This document shows, piece by piece, positions 9,290-19,046 of a stretch of DNA of 64,000 nt; positions within the stretch are counted from its first letter, which is position 1, and the number at the start of each line of letters is the position of its first letter. The position numbers and the translations under genes are program-made. This DNA is from Prochlorococcus sp. AG-355-J09. GTDB lineage: Bacteria > Cyanobacteriota > Cyanobacteriia > PCC-6307 > Cyanobiaceae. The notes below the pieces were generated by a model. The model was not told the origin of the DNA. It did not search any database and worked only from the letters and a program-made list of their open reading frames with translations. The DNA is taken from positions 1 to 64,000 of the forward strand of contig QCDO01000007.1 of NCBI GenBank assembly GCA_003278735.1, given 5' to 3'.

Positions 9290-11593
9290 ATGACCATCAG
9301 CCCACCAGAAAGTGGAGAAAAAAACAAAAAGGTTTTGGAAGATCCTGTTAAGGCCGATCCAAGACCTATTGATTTTGCCAAATTAGATAAGCCAGGATTC
9401 TGGTCAAGTAAATTATCTAAAGGTCCGAAAACTACAACTTGGATCTGGAATTTGCATGCTGATGCACATGATTTTGATGTGCATACAGGTGATGCTGAAG
9501 AAGCAACAAGAAAAATCTTTTCAGCTCATTTTGGACATCTTGCAGTCATTTTTATATGGATGAGCGCTGCATTTTTCCATGGAGCAAGATTTTCTAATTA
9601 CTCAGGTTGGTTAGCTGATCCAACTAATGTCAAACCAGGAGCTCAGCAAGTATGGGCAATCGTTGGTCAAGAAATGCTTAATGCTGACCTTGGTGCTAAC
9701 TACAACGGTATTCAAATTAGTTCAGGAATATTCCACATGTGGCGAGCATGGGGAATCACTAATGAGAGTGAACTTATGGCTTTAGCAATAGGTGCGGTAG
9801 TAATGGCTGCGCTTATGCTTCATGCTGGAATTTTTCATTACCACAAAGCAGCTCCAAAAATGGAGTGGTTTCAAGATATTGAGTCTATGCTTAACCACCA
9901 CATAGCTGGTTTAGTGGGTTTGGGATCTTTAGCATGGGCTGGCCATTGTATTCATATCGGAGCTCCTACTGCAGCTCTATTAGATGCAATTGACGCAGGC
10001 TCTCCTTTAGTTATTAATGGAAAAGAAATAGCAACTATTGCAGATATGCCTATGCCGCATCAACTTTGCGATCCACAAATTATCGGTCAGATATTTCCAG
10101 GATTAGCAAGTGGTACAGGTAATTTCTTCAGTTTAAATTGGTTAGCTTTCTCAGACTTCCTTACTTTCAAAGGTGGACTTAACCCTGTGACAGGAAGCTT
10201 GTGGATGACTGATGTTTCACATCATCATTTAGCTTTTGGTGTAATAGCGATAATAGGTGGTCATATGTACAGAACCAACTACGGTATTGGTCATAGTATG
10301 AAAGAAATATTAGATTCACAACAAGGAGACCCAATATTATTCCCCGCCCCTAAAGGTCATCAAGGTCTTTTTGAGTTCATGGCAGAAAGTAGACATGCTC
10401 AGCTATCAGTAAACCTAGCGATGCTTGGATCAATAAGCATACTCGTATCTCATCACATGTATGCGATGCCTCCATATCCTTACATAGCTACTGACTACAT
10501 GACAGTTCTTGGATTATTTACCCATCACATGTGGATAGGTGGATTATTCATAGTAGGAGCAGGTGCGCATGCTGGAATTGCAATGGTTAGAGATTATGAT
10601 CCAGCAAAACATATTGATAATGTATTAGACAGAATTCTTAAGGCAAGAGATGCTTTAATCAGTCACTTGAACTGGGTTTGTATGTGGTTAGGATTCCATA
10701 GTTTTGGACTCTATATTCACAACGATACTATGAGAGCTTTGGGTAGACCCCAAGATATGTTTAGTGATTCTGCTATCCAACTCCAGCCAATCTTTGCTCA
10801 ATGGGTACAGAGTATTCAAGCATCTGCTGTTGGGACTTCCCTTTTAGCAGGTACTGCAGAAGCTTTACCTCACAAAGCTTTAAGTGAAGTCTTTAATGGA
10901 AGTTTAGTAGAAGTTGGTGGAAAGGTAGCTATAGCGCCAATTCCACTAGGGACAGCTGATTTAATGATTCATCATATTCATGCTTTCCAAATCCATGTAA
11001 CTGTTTTGATACTTCTTAAAGGTGTTCTTTATGCAAGAAGTTCAAGGTTGATTCCTGACAAAGCTTCTTTAGGGTTTAGATTCCCTTGTGATGGTCCTGG
11101 AAGAGGTGGTACATGTCAAGTTTCTTCATGGGATCACGTTTTCTTAGCTCTCTTCTGGATGTATAACTGTTTATCAATAGTTATTTTCCACTTCTCTTGG
11201 AAAATGCAGAGTGATGTTTGGGGACTTACTGGTGGTAATTTTGCACAAAGTTCAATTACTATCAATGGTTGGTTAAGAGATTTTCTCTGGGCTCAAGCTT
11301 CTCAAGTATTAACAAGCTATGGTCAATCAATAAGCATGTACGGTTTGATGTTTTTGGGAGCTCACTTTATATGGGCGTTCAGTTTAATGTTCCTCTTCAG
11401 TGGAAGAGGATATTGGCAAGAATTGTTCGAATCAATTGTTTGGGCACACAATAAACTTAAGGTTGCACCAACCATTCAACCTAGAGCTCTATCTATTACT
11501 CAGGGACGTGCAGTAGGTGTTACACACTTCCTTGTAGGTGGCATAGCTACCACATGGGCCTTCTTCCATGCTCGCCTTTTCGGGCTGGGCTAA
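9290..11593 (+). CDS. psaA: Photosystem I P700 chlorophyll a apoprotein A1
   Basis: One of the two large core subunits of photosystem I, an 11-helix thylakoid membrane protein that binds P700, the electron-transfer cofactors and many chlorophylls. The FX iron-sulfur ligand loop [13 protein letters not shown] is at about residues 599-611, with both cysteines present, and the many His residues in hydrophobic segments (for example [13 protein letters not shown]) are chlorophyll ligands. At 767 residues it is full length. The start ATG at 9290 gives [14 protein letters not shown] and is preceded by GAGGTGCTAG, with a plausible ribosome site GAGG. It is 27 bp before psaB, the universal co-transcribed partner. 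Confidence 0.98.
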   Translation: MTISPPESGEKNKKVLEDPVKADPRPIDFAKLDKPGFWSSKLSKGPKTTTWIWNLHADAHDFDVHTGDAEEATRKIFSAHFGHLAVIFIWMSAAFFHGARFSNYSGWLADPTNVKPGAQQVWAIVGQEMLNADLGANYNGIQISSGIFHMWRAWGITNESELMALAIGAVVMAALMLHAGIFHYHKAAPKMEWFQDIESMLNHHIAGLVGLGSLAWAGHCIHIGAPTAALLDAIDAGSPLVINGKEIATIADMPMPHQLCDPQIIGQIFPGLASGTGNFFSLNWLAFSDFLTFKGGLNPVTGSLWMTDVSHHHLAFGVIAIIGGHMYRTNYGIGHSMKEILDSQQGDPILFPAPKGHQGLFEFMAESRHAQLSVNLAMLGSISILVSHHMYAMPPYPYIATDYMTVLGLFTHHMWIGGLFIVGAGAHAGIAMVRDYDPAKHIDNVLDRILKARDALISHLNWVCMWLGFHSFGLYIHNDTMRALGRPQDMFSDSAIQLQPIFAQWVQSIQASAVGTSLLAGTAEALPHKALSEVFNGSLVEVGGKVAIAPIPLGTADLMIHHIHAFQIHVTVLILLKGVLYARSSRLIPDKASLGFRFPCDGPGRGGTCQVSSWDHVFLALFWMYNCLSIVIFHFSWKMQSDVWGLTGGNFAQSSITINGWLRDFLWAQASQVLTSYGQSISMYGLMFLGAHFIWAFSLMFLFSGRGYWQELFESIVWAHNKLKVAPTIQPRALSITQGRAVGVTHFLVGGIATTWAFFHARLFGLG

Positions 11594-11620
11594 TAACCTG
11601 AACTTCTCCTTTTTAATTCA

Positions 11621-13849
11621 ATGGCAACAAAATTTCCATCATTTAACCAGGGTCTAGCTCAGGACCCCACAACCCGACGAATATGGTACGGAATAGCTAC
11701 CGCTCATGACTTTGAAAGTCATGACGGTATGACCGAAGAAAAACTTTATCAGAAGCTATTCTCTACACATTTTGGACATCTAGCAATAATTGCTCTCTGG
11801 GTAGCCGGTAACTTATTTCATATTGCTTGGCAAGGTAATTTTGAGCAATTTGTACTAGATCCAACTCATGTCCGCCCTATAGCTCATGCCATTTGGGACC
11901 CTCATTTTGGATCTGGCATAACAGAAGCAATGACACAAGCTGGAGCAAGCGGTCCAGTAAACATCGCTTATTCAGGTCTCTACCATTGGTGGTACACAAT
12001 TGGAATGAGAACTAACGAGCAACTCTTCCAAGCTTCAATATTCATGAGTATTTTGGCTTGTTGGACTCTATTTGCTGGTTGGTTACACTTACAGCCAAAA
12101 TTCAGACCTTCTTTAGCTTGGTTTAAAAATGCAGAGTCAAGATTAAATCATCATTTAGCTGTCTTATTTGGTTTTAGTAGTATCGCTTGGACAGGCCATT
12201 TGGTTCATGTTGCTATACCTGAATCAAGAGGTCAGCATGTGGGTTGGGATAACTGGTTAACAGTGCTTCCTCACCCTGCAGGATTAGCTCCCTTCTTTAC
12301 TTTAAACTGGGGAGCATATGCCCAAAATCCAGATTCTCTAGATCAAGTATTTGGAACAGCTGAAGGAGCTGGTACAGCAATCTTTACTTTTTTAGGTGGT
12401 CTTCATCCTCAAAGTGAAGCATTATGGCTTACCGATATTGCGCATCACCATATTGCGATTGGAACAGTTTTTGTAATTGCTGGTCATATGTATAGAAATA
12501 CTTTTGGTATTGGACATAGTCTCAAAGAAATTACAGAAGCCCATAATACAAGACACCCTAATGATCCTCATAAAGGTAGTTTTGGTATTAACCACGATGG
12601 AATATATGAAACTGTAAATAATTCATTACATTTCCAACTTGGATTAGCATTAGCATCCCTTGGTGTAGCAACTTCTCTTGTAGCTCAACACATGGGTGCA
12701 CTTCCTTCTTACGCTTTTATTGCTAGGGACTATACTACACAATCTGCTTTATACAGCCATCATCAGTACATAGCAATGTTCTTGATGGTTGGTGCATTTG
12801 CACACGGTGCTATTTTCTTTGTAAGAGATTATGATCCAGAATTAAATAAAGATAATGTATTGGCAAGAGTTCTTGGAACAAAGGAAGCTTTGATAAGCCA
12901 TCTTAGTTGGGTAACAATGCTGCTTGGATTCCATACTCTAGGAATTTATGTTCATAACGACGTTGTTGTAGCTTTTGGTAATCCTGAAAAGCAAATTCTA
13001 ATTGAGCCTGTATTTGCTCAATTTGTTCAAGCTGCTCAAGGTAAAATGATGTACGGCTTTAATGCTTTATTATCTGATCCAACAAGTTCAGCAAGTCTCG
13101 CTGCTAATTCATTGCCAGGTAATCACTACTGGATGGATTTGATCAATAGACAAGATGCATTAAGTGCTTTCTTGCCTATCGGCCCTGCAGATTTCTTAGT
13201 TCACCATGCTATCGCTTTAGGTCTTCATACAACCGCTTTAATACTTATCAAAGGAGCACTTGATGCTAGGGGAACAAAATTAATTCCTGATAAGAAAGAT
13301 TTAGGTTATGCATTCCCTTGCGATGGTCCTGGACGTGGAGGTACTTGTGATAGTTCATCTTGGGACGCTATGTACTTAGCTATGTTCTGGGCATTAAATT
13401 TAATAGCATGGGTAACTTTCTACTGGCATTGGAAACACCTAGCAATTTGGCAGGGTAACGTAGCACAATTTAACGAATCAGGAACTTATCTAATGGGTTG
13501 GTTCAGAGATTATCTCTGGTTAAACTCTGCTCAACTTATTAATGGATATAACCCATTTGGAGTAAATTCCCTATCTCCTTGGGCCTGGATGTTCCTATTC
13601 GGACACTTAGTTTGGGCTACTGGTTTCATGTTCCTAATATCATGGCGTGGTTACTGGCAAGAATTAATTGAAACATTAGTTTGGGCACATCAGCGTACTC
13701 CAATTGCTAACCTTGTTGGCTGGAGAGACAAGCCAGTTGCACTTTCAATTGTTCAAGCTAGATTAGTTGGACTAGCACATTTCACGATTGGAAACATACT
13801 TACATTTGGGGCATTTGTTATCGCATCCACTTCAGGTAAGTTTGGTTAA
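11621..13849 (+). CDS. psaB: Photosystem I P700 chlorophyll a apoprotein A2
   Basis: The second large photosystem I core subunit, homologous to PsaA; it forms the heterodimer holding P700 and the FX cluster. The start is [20 protein letters not shown], typical for PsaB, and the FX loop [17 protein letters not shown] (about residues 566-582) has both cysteines. At 742 residues it is normal length. It ends 18 bp before a strong terminator, so psaA-psaB is a two-gene operon. Confidence 0.98.
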   Translation: MATKFPSFNQGLAQDPTTRRIWYGIATAHDFESHDGMTEEKLYQKLFSTHFGHLAIIALWVAGNLFHIAWQGNFEQFVLDPTHVRPIAHAIWDPHFGSGITEAMTQAGASGPVNIAYSGLYHWWYTIGMRTNEQLFQASIFMSILACWTLFAGWLHLQPKFRPSLAWFKNAESRLNHHLAVLFGFSSIAWTGHLVHVAIPESRGQHVGWDNWLTVLPHPAGLAPFFTLNWGAYAQNPDSLDQVFGTAEGAGTAIFTFLGGLHPQSEALWLTDIAHHHIAIGTVFVIAGHMYRNTFGIGHSLKEITEAHNTRHPNDPHKGSFGINHDGIYETVNNSLHFQLGLALASLGVATSLVAQHMGALPSYAFIARDYTTQSALYSHHQYIAMFLMVGAFAHGAIFFVRDYDPELNKDNVLARVLGTKEALISHLSWVTMLLGFHTLGIYVHNDVVVAFGNPEKQILIEPVFAQFVQAAQGKMMYGFNALLSDPTSSASLAANSLPGNHYWMDLINRQDALSAFLPIGPADFLVHHAIALGLHTTALILIKGALDARGTKLIPDKKDLGYAFPCDGPGRGGTCDSSSWDAMYLAMFWALNLIAWVTFYWHWKHLAIWQGNVAQFNESGTYLMGWFRDYLWLNSAQLINGYNPFGVNSLSPWAWMFLFGHLVWATGFMFLISWRGYWQELIETLVWAHQRTPIANLVGWRDKPVALSIVQARLVGLAHFTIGNILTFGAFVIASTSGKFG

Positions 13850-13867
13850 ATTTCCCTTAAACAATTT

Positions 13868-13896
13868 AAATCACCACGTTTGTGGTGATTTTTTTT
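13868..13896 (+). terminator. Rho-independent terminator after psaB
   Basis: The 10-bp perfect stem AAATCACCAC / GTGGTGATTT closes a GTTT loop and runs into a T-run of eight bases (13889-13896). This is the clearest intrinsic terminator in the window and matches the end of a highly expressed operon. Confidence 0.9.
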
Positions 13897-13952
13897 GTTT
13901 AATTTTAATGTTCTAAATTAAGTTAAAATTGTGTAATTATTATTAGATATAA

Positions 13953-14915
13953 ATGTCAGATATAAAACAATTAATTTCTGTTATCGTCCCTGTTTTCAAT
14001 GAAAGCGAGAGTATTGGTCTTTTATTGGATGAAGTTATAAATGTAATGTCATCTCAAAAATTTAATTTTGAATTGATTGTTGTAAATGATGGTTCTAAAG
14101 ATAATACTCATCAAGTATTAAAGCAACTAACTCTCAAAATTAAAGAATTGTCAGTAATTTCCCTTCGCAAAAATTATGGTCAAACTGCAGCAATGTCAGC
14201 TGGCTTTGATAATTCTAAGGGAGATATTGTTATTACCTTGGATGGTGATTTACAGAATGATCCAAATGATATTCCTTTATTAATTTCAGAGATTAATAAT
14301 GGTTTTGATTTGGTTTGTGGTTGGAGGTTTGATAGAAAAGATAAATTAATTAATAGAAAAATACCATCAAAAATAGCGAATAAGTTAATAGCTAACGTAA
14401 CAGGTTTAAAGTTGCATGACTATGGTTGCTCATTAAAAGCGTTTAAGAAAGAAATAATAGAAGATATAAAGTTATATGGGGAACTTCACAGGTTTTTGCC
14501 TGTTTTAGCAAATATTGAAGGTGCAAGAATCAAAGAAATTAAAGTAAATCATAGGAGCAGGCAATATGGATCTAGTAAATATGGAATTGATAGAACTTTT
14601 AGAGTTTTAATGGATTTACTAACTGTTTGGTTTATGACTAAATTTTTAACAAGACCGATGTATGGATTTGGTTTTGTTGGAATTATAAGTATTTTCTTTA
14701 GCCTTGCGATAAGTTCTTATTTTATAGTTTTAAAAATAATGGGTGAGGATATTGGAAATCGTCCGTTGCTGATGTTTGCATTAATATTAGGAATTGCTGG
14801 TGTTCAATTATTTAGCTTTGGATTGTTGAGTGAACTTTTAATTAGGACATATCATGAAAGTCAAAGTCGTCCAATTTACAGAATTAGATCAATAAACAGT
14901 GCTAAGCAAAATTGA
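13953..14915 (+). CDS. GT2-family polyprenyl-phosphate glycosyltransferase
   Basis: A 320-residue inner-membrane glycosyltransferase. The N-terminal GT-A domain (about 1-230) starts SVIVPVFNESESIGLLLDEV and has VVNDGSKDNT, RKNYGQTAAM and the metal-binding LDGDLQNDP. Two hydrophobic segments close the protein (about 238-262 and 273-298). This DPM1/GtrB-like arrangement usually transfers a sugar from a nucleotide donor to undecaprenyl or similar phosphate. The sugar and the final glycan are not predictable from the sequence. It is convergent with the next gene. Confidence 0.88.
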   Translation: MSDIKQLISVIVPVFNESESIGLLLDEVINVMSSQKFNFELIVVNDGSKDNTHQVLKQLTLKIKELSVISLRKNYGQTAAMSAGFDNSKGDIVITLDGDLQNDPNDIPLLISEINNGFDLVCGWRFDRKDKLINRKIPSKIANKLIANVTGLKLHDYGCSLKAFKKEIIEDIKLYGELHRFLPVLANIEGARIKEIKVNHRSRQYGSSKYGIDRTFRVLMDLLTVWFMTKFLTRPMYGFGFVGIISIFFSLAISSYFIVLKIMGEDIGNRPLLMFALILGIAGVQLFSFGLLSELLIRTYHESQSRPIYRIRSINSAKQN

Positions 14916-14919
14916 TTGT

Positions 14920-15312
14920 TTACTTGAACTGTCTTATTAATAAAGCTGAAATTTCAACGACTTCAGGAGAAATATCTCTTAAGCCTTTTCGTAAAATTGG
15001 TAATGTTGATTTATCAGCCAATTCTTCCGCAATTTTTAATGCCTTTAATTTATTTTCTGTATCACCCTGAAAAAGACTAATCATTTTATTTCTTTGAGAA
15101 TTTTTATAAAATATTGAGTACTTTTTTTCTTCGTGATTGTATAAAAAACTATTTTTTTTAGATACAAATTTATTATTACTTTTTTTATTTTTCTTTAATT
15201 GAATAGAATTTAAATTGCTTTGATTTATTAACTTTTTAAAGCTTCTTTTTTTAAAAACCAGAAGTAATATTCCTATAAAAATAATAAGTAAAATTGCGAA
15301 AAAATTTAACAT
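14920..15312 (-). CDS. Small membrane-anchored protein with HEAT-like C-terminus
   Basis: A 130-residue protein. Residues about 1-20 are a single hydrophobic anchor (MLNFFAILLIIFIGILLLVF) followed by a strongly basic stretch rich in Lys and Asn. The last 50 residues (FQGDTENKLKALKIAEELAD, then STLPILRKGLRDISPEVVEI) have the alternating helix pattern of a HEAT/armadillo-type repeat. I do not recognise a named family. The codon and base composition match the surroundings. The gene lies alone between a glycosyltransferase and psaI. Confidence 0.7.
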   Translation of the reverse strand: MLNFFAILLIIFIGILLLVFKKRSFKKLINQSNLNSIQLKKNKKSNNKFVSKKNSFLYNHEEKKYSIFYKNSQRNKMISLFQGDTENKLKALKIAEELADKSTLPILRKGLRDISPEVVEISALLIRQFK

Positions 15313-15404
15313 GTAAAAAGTTAATAATTTTTATATCATCCAGTAATAAAATTAACATTATTTCGCTGATCAATACTAAAGTGTTTAAAGATGTTTAAAG
15401 AACT

Positions 15405-15518
15405 ATGCCATCTGATTTACCAAGTCTTTTACCCTCAATTTTTGTTCCATTAATTGGTATAGCAATGCCTGCTGTTTTTATCGTATTGATTGGAAGATTA
15501 ATTACAGCAACTGAATAA
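15405..15518 (+). CDS. psaI: Photosystem I subunit VIII
   Basis: A 37-residue protein that is easily missed. It begins MPSDLPSLLPSIFVPLIGIA and ends RLITATE, with one transmembrane helix (about residues 12-32). This is the PsaI pattern, including the LPSIFVP motif. PsaI helps bind PsaL at the trimerisation face of photosystem I, and here it lies 27 bp upstream of psaL, as in other cyanobacteria. I use the ATG at 15405; the ATG at 15391 is in another frame. Confidence 0.93.
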   Translation: MPSDLPSLLPSIFVPLIGIAMPAVFIVLIGRLITATE

Positions 15519-15545
15519 ATTATCAAACACTAAACTATTAAAAAA

Positions 15546-16145
15546 ATGAGCGACTTTCAAAAATCATTCTCTGAATCAACAAGTTCTATTAAGTTTGATG
15601 AGAAATACATAGATACTTCTGTACAACCAAATGATATTGGCGTAGCAGAACAATGGGCAGTAAAAGCAGTTGCTGATCCTTGTGTTGGTAATTTAGCTAC
15701 TCCAGTTAATAGTGGTTATTTTACAAAAGCCTTTATAAATAATTTACCTTTTTATAGAGAAGGTATTTCCCCTAATTTTAGAGGTTTAGAAACTGGAGCA
15801 GCTTTTGGATATCTTCTATACGGACCTTTTACCATGACTGGCCCATTAAGAAATTCTGAATTTGCTCTAACAGCTGGACTTCTCGCTACTATTGGAGCTG
15901 TTCATATTTTGACAGCACTTTTTGTGCTATACAATGCACCTGGTAAAGCACCTAATGTTCAACCTCCAGATGCGACTGTTAACAATCCGCCAAAGGACTT
16001 ATTTACAAGAGCTGGTTGGGCTGATTTTACAAGTGGATTTTGGTTAGGAGGATGTGGAGGAGCTGTTTTTGCTTGGTTACTTGTTGGGACATTACACTTA
16101 GATACCATAATGCCAATCATTAAAAATATTTGGACTGCTGGTTAA
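15546..16145 (+). CDS. psaL: Photosystem I reaction centre subunit XI
   Basis: A 199-residue thylakoid protein needed for trimer formation in photosystem I. The recognisable regions are [40 protein letters not shown] and a C-terminal glycine-rich helix ([14 protein letters not shown]). Three hydrophobic segments are visible (about 88-110, 115-140 and 162-185). The N-terminus is somewhat longer than in freshwater cyanobacteria, which is common in Prochlorococcus. It appears to be co-transcribed with psaI. Confidence 0.97.
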   Translation: MSDFQKSFSESTSSIKFDEKYIDTSVQPNDIGVAEQWAVKAVADPCVGNLATPVNSGYFTKAFINNLPFYREGISPNFRGLETGAAFGYLLYGPFTMTGPLRNSEFALTAGLLATIGAVHILTALFVLYNAPGKAPNVQPPDATVNNPPKDLFTRAGWADFTSGFWLGGCGGAVFAWLLVGTLHLDTIMPIIKNIWTAG

Positions 16146-16197
16146 TTTCTAAATAAAAGAATAAGTAATATTTTAATTTAAAGTTTAGCTATATTAA

Positions 16198-16956
16198 TTA
16201 ACGTATGGTACGGTCCCATCTATAATTTCTAACTACTCTTCCTGCCGAAATAAGTTTAGATTTATAATGCAATGAGATTTTATCATTAGACTTTTTTAGG
16301 GTATCTAATCCTATTCCATTTCTGCCAAAATCCATTCCAGAGCTATGGTAGTAGAATCCGTCTCCTTTGTAGATTCCAATATGATCACATTTTTCTTCAT
16401 TTCCAAAAAATAAAAGATCGCCAGGTTGTAGAGCCGCACACGATTCTTTGTAATAAAAAAGGTGCTTACAAAAACTTTTTATTTGAAAAGAGTCTCGAGG
16501 TATAAAAATTTGATGCTTTAAAAAAGCAGTCTGAATTAATCCAGAACAATCAAAATTAGGTCCTAATGTACCTCCCCAAAGATATTCATTATTTAACTCA
16601 GATTGATCCTTGATCCATTTTAAAATTGAGTATACTTTATCTTTTATTAAAAAGTGTTCATTTTCTAAACTGTTATTTTTTTTGAATTCGTATTTCTCAA
16701 TAATTAATCCATCTAAATTTATCCAACAGACGTAACCATCTTCATATAGTTGAACTAGTATTCTTGAATATTTATGGTTGTTTTGATAAATATTTGGATA
16801 AATAAGTCTAAAAATTCTATTTTTAAATATTTCAGTAACTAATTTATCTTCTGTTTCATTTTGATATCCCGAAATATTAACTTTTAATTGCCACCAAATA
16901 GTTTTTGAAAAATTAGTTTGTTTAAATAGTGAGATAGGATTTTTATAAATTTCCAT
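16198..16956 (-). CDS. NlpC/P60 peptidoglycan endopeptidase with SH3-like N-terminus
   Basis: A 252-residue cell-wall hydrolase. The C-terminal NlpC/P60 domain (about 105-250) has the catalytic Cys137 in NFDCSGLIQT, His192 in CDHIGIYKG and a third polar residue near YYHSSG. The N-terminal 95 residues look like one or two SH3-type wall-binding modules (YEDGYVCWINLDGL). Cyanobacterial relatives of this architecture cleave gamma-D-Glu to diamino acid bonds in recycling of wall peptides. No signal peptide is apparent, which suits a cytoplasmic recycling role. Its start is only 3 bp from the start of the divergent neighbour. Confidence 0.88.
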   Translation of the reverse strand: MEIYKNPISLFKQTNFSKTIWWQLKVNISGYQNETEDKLVTEIFKNRIFRLIYPNIYQNNHKYSRILVQLYEDGYVCWINLDGLIIEKYEFKKNNSLENEHFLIKDKVYSILKWIKDQSELNNEYLWGGTLGPNFDCSGLIQTAFLKHQIFIPRDSFQIKSFCKHLFYYKESCAALQPGDLLFFGNEEKCDHIGIYKGDGFYYHSSGMDFGRNGIGLDTLKKSNDKISLHYKSKLISAGRVVRNYRWDRTIR

Positions 16957-16959
16957 TCA

Positions 16960-17868
16960 ATGTCCTTTTACTATTTAAGTCAGGAGATGGGTCTAGCCTT
17001 AAATGATATTTTAAGGAGAGTATGCTCTCATGATAAAGATTTTTCAAGAGAAGATATTTCGATAACTTGGATTAATTATAAAAGTGAAAATAAAAGTGTA
17101 TTTAAAGGTTTTGGAACTGGCATTAATAACAAAAAAATGGTTTACCCTGCCAGCATAGTCAAGTTAGTTTATGGCCTTGCTGCATTTTATTGGATTAGAA
17201 AAGGAAGTTTATTATTATCAGATGAAATTATTGATGCTGTAGGGAAAATGTTGACTTTCTCTAGTAATAATGCAACAAGCTTTTTAATTGATTTACTTAC
17301 TGGAACAACAAGTGGACCTCGTATTGAAGGCGAATTATGGGAAAATTGGAAATACCAAAGAAGTATAATAAATGATTGGCTACATGATTTAAATTGGGAA
17401 GAATTGGTTGGTATAAATTGCTGTCAGAAGACTTGGGATGATGGACCATTTGGTCGTGAGAAAGAATTTTATGGATATGATAATAAAAATAGAAACGCTA
17501 TGAACTCTGACTCAGCTGCAAGGGTTTTGGAGGAAATTATGATTCATATTGATTATCAAGAAAATAATTTAAATTTGCGAAGTTTTTTAAAAAGAAATTT
17601 AAATAAAGTTGTTCTTAAAAACGATTCTCTTAATCAAATAGATGGTTTTTTGGGTGAAGGATTACCAGAAAGCATTAATCTTTGGAGTAAAGCAGGCTTA
17701 ATGTCTGAAGTTAGACATGATTCTGCTTGGTGGATTAATAATCAATCTCTACAAACTTTATTAGTAGTTTTTTGTAATGGAGAAAAATATTCCAAAGATT
17801 CTTCCCTTTTACCGTTTATAGCAAAAGAAGTATACGATTTTAATAAGAGATATACTATTGAGAACTAA
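16960..17868 (+). CDS. Beta-lactamase-like serine hydrolase (class A / PBP-type fold)
   Basis: A 302-residue protein with penicillin-interacting enzyme motifs: SxxK as Ser65-Ile-Val-Lys68 within YPASIVKLVYGL, an SxN-like SSNNATSFL at about residues 108-116, and a KxG-like WSKAGLMSE at about residues 243-251 in place of KTG. It therefore probably acts on D-Ala peptides or beta-lactams, or is a relative with another ester or amide substrate. No signal peptide is visible from this start. Its divergent neighbour is a cell-wall peptidase, which supports a wall-recycling role. Another Met (position 10) could be the true start. Confidence 0.78.
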   Translation: MSFYYLSQEMGLALNDILRRVCSHDKDFSREDISITWINYKSENKSVFKGFGTGINNKKMVYPASIVKLVYGLAAFYWIRKGSLLLSDEIIDAVGKMLTFSSNNATSFLIDLLTGTTSGPRIEGELWENWKYQRSIINDWLHDLNWEELVGINCCQKTWDDGPFGREKEFYGYDNKNRNAMNSDSAARVLEEIMIHIDYQENNLNLRSFLKRNLNKVVLKNDSLNQIDGFLGEGLPESINLWSKAGLMSEVRHDSAWWINNQSLQTLLVVFCNGEKYSKDSSLLPFIAKEVYDFNKRYTIEN

Positions 17869-18077
17869 AGTGAATCTTCCAAGAAATTAGAATCTAATTT
17901 GTCAGTATAGGCTTCATAAGGCAACATCATTACTTTTTCAAAATCTAAATCATTCTTAATCCATTCTCTATATTCAGCTAATAAACTTTTTCTATCTTCA
18001 TTATCTAATTCATAAATACGCAACGCGGTATCTTTAAAATTTTCTTTAATTAAATTTTCAATTTCTTTCCTCTTCAT
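17865..18077 (-). CDS. Hypothetical 70-residue protein, downstream of recombinase homologue
   Basis: A small, charged, probably all-helical protein starting MKRKEIENLIKENFKDTALR and ending SNFLEDSL, with several conserved-looking aromatic positions. I recognise no family. It begins 1 bp after the stop of the recombinase-like gene, so the two are almost certainly co-transcribed and perhaps translationally coupled. Its 3' end overlaps the convergent serine hydrolase gene by 4 bp. No function is offered. Confidence 0.65.
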   Translation of the reverse strand: MKRKEIENLIKENFKDTALRIYELDNEDRKSLLAEYREWIKNDLDFEKVMMLPYEAYTDKLDSNFLEDSL

Positions 18078-18078
18078 T

Positions 18079-18702
18079 TTATGTTAGTTCTCCTTCCAAA
18101 ATTACTCTTCTTATTGTTGATAACGCAATTCCTGTTTGTGATCTGATTGATCGATAAGAATATCCTTCATTACGCAATCTGATTACTAAAGATTCTTTTA
18201 GAGGACTTATTTTGGGCCTTCCTCCCAAATTATTTCCAGATAATTTTCTGCGTAATAGTTGTTCTTTTTTTCTTTCACCTAAACTTTTGTCTTCTAAATT
18301 ATCTAATTCATATAAAATCTTAAAAATTGAAGAATTTGCATTATAAGATTCATTAGCAGCAAAAAAACCAGTCAAAGTTCGCAATTGAATATCCTTATTA
18401 ATAAGTTTATTTATTGTTATCAAACATTCTTTTTTATTTTTAAATGCTCGATCAAGCTGAGTTATTATTAATTGATCGCCTTTTGATAATGAATTTATAG
18501 CTTTATTGAGTTGGGGTTTGATTTTTTCATCTAAACTTATAAATTCAGAGAACACTAGACTGCAACCCTCTTCCTTCAAAAATTTTATTTGCTCTTCTAA
18601 ATATTTATATTCGTTATCAGTAGCTCTAGCATAACCTATTGCTTTAGAGTTTTTACTTTTTTCAGATAATAAAATACGTTTTCTTTTAAATTGAAAAGTC
18701 AA
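18079..18702 (-). CDS. Serine recombinase (resolvase/invertase) homologue with degraded active site
   Basis: A 207-residue protein with the resolvase layout: an N-terminal catalytic domain (about residues 20-160), a linker with GGRPK, and a C-terminal helix-turn-helix (SYRSIRSQTGIALSTIRRVI). Compared with gamma-delta resolvase, the YARVS motif reads YARAT, so the nucleophilic serine is Thr28. The arginine two positions before it is kept (R26). Of the later arginines, R85 in LDR is kept, but Lys88 and Lys62 stand where arginines are usual. The family knowledge predicts loss or strong reduction of strand cleavage. DNA binding may persist, so it may be a regulator. It heads a two-gene operon divergent from lipA. 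Confidence 0.8.
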   Translation of the reverse strand: MTFQFKRKRILLSEKSKNSKAIGYARATDNEYKYLEEQIKFLKEEGCSLVFSEFISLDEKIKPQLNKAINSLSKGDQLIITQLDRAFKNKKECLITINKLINKDIQLRTLTGFFAANESYNANSSIFKILYELDNLEDKSLGERKKEQLLRRKLSGNNLGGRPKISPLKESLVIRLRNEGYSYRSIRSQTGIALSTIRRVILEGELT

Positions 18703-19046
18703 TGTTTTATTACATATATTTTTACTGTATCAAAAAATAATTAAAAAAACACTTTTTAGTACAAAATAAAGCAATCATTTTAAACTTTATAATCATATTT
18801 TTAAAAAAAATTACGTTCTTATATCTGTATTAAAAATAACGTTATGAAATCTGATTCAATTTTAGTTAATGTAACAAGAACGTTGTGTAACGAGTAAATT
18901 TAATTAAAATTTTTCTAAATTGCAGAAGGATTAGTTGAATTCATTAATTTATTTACTTCTGTTGAATGAGCTTCGTCTTTGAAATTATAAATAGTTAATT
19001 CATCTTGTTTTTAGTAAAATAAAAATACAGGTCAAGAAGATTTAAT
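18703..19046. other. Intergenic region between recombinase homologue and lipA (344 bp)
   Basis: No credible gene (the longest ATG frame I see is 17 codons at 18844). It is one of the longest gaps in the window and contains a set of ACGTT-centred inverted repeats, listed separately, plus AT-rich DNA that must hold the divergent promoters. Confidence 0.7.
18813..18883. repeat. Nested inverted repeats, possible recombinase-homologue binding site
   Basis: ACGTTCTT (18813-18820) and AAGAACGT (18876-18883) are exact reverse complements. Between them lies a perfect 10-bp palindrome, ATAACGTTAT (18836-18845), close to their centre of symmetry. All three share the ACGTT core. They lie 111-181 bp upstream of the recombinase-like gene, the sort of place where a resolvase-type protein binds. 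Confidence 0.4.

Noticed and set aside
15391-15404. ATG just before psaI as an alternative start
   Set aside because: It is in a different frame and its product would not be PsaI-like; the ATG at 15405 gives the conserved N-terminus.
18844-18897. 17-codon open frame in the recombinase-lipA gap (ATGAAATCTGATTCA...)
   Set aside because: It is too short, lacks a ribosome site, and lies within the repeat array; I see no reason to call it a gene.
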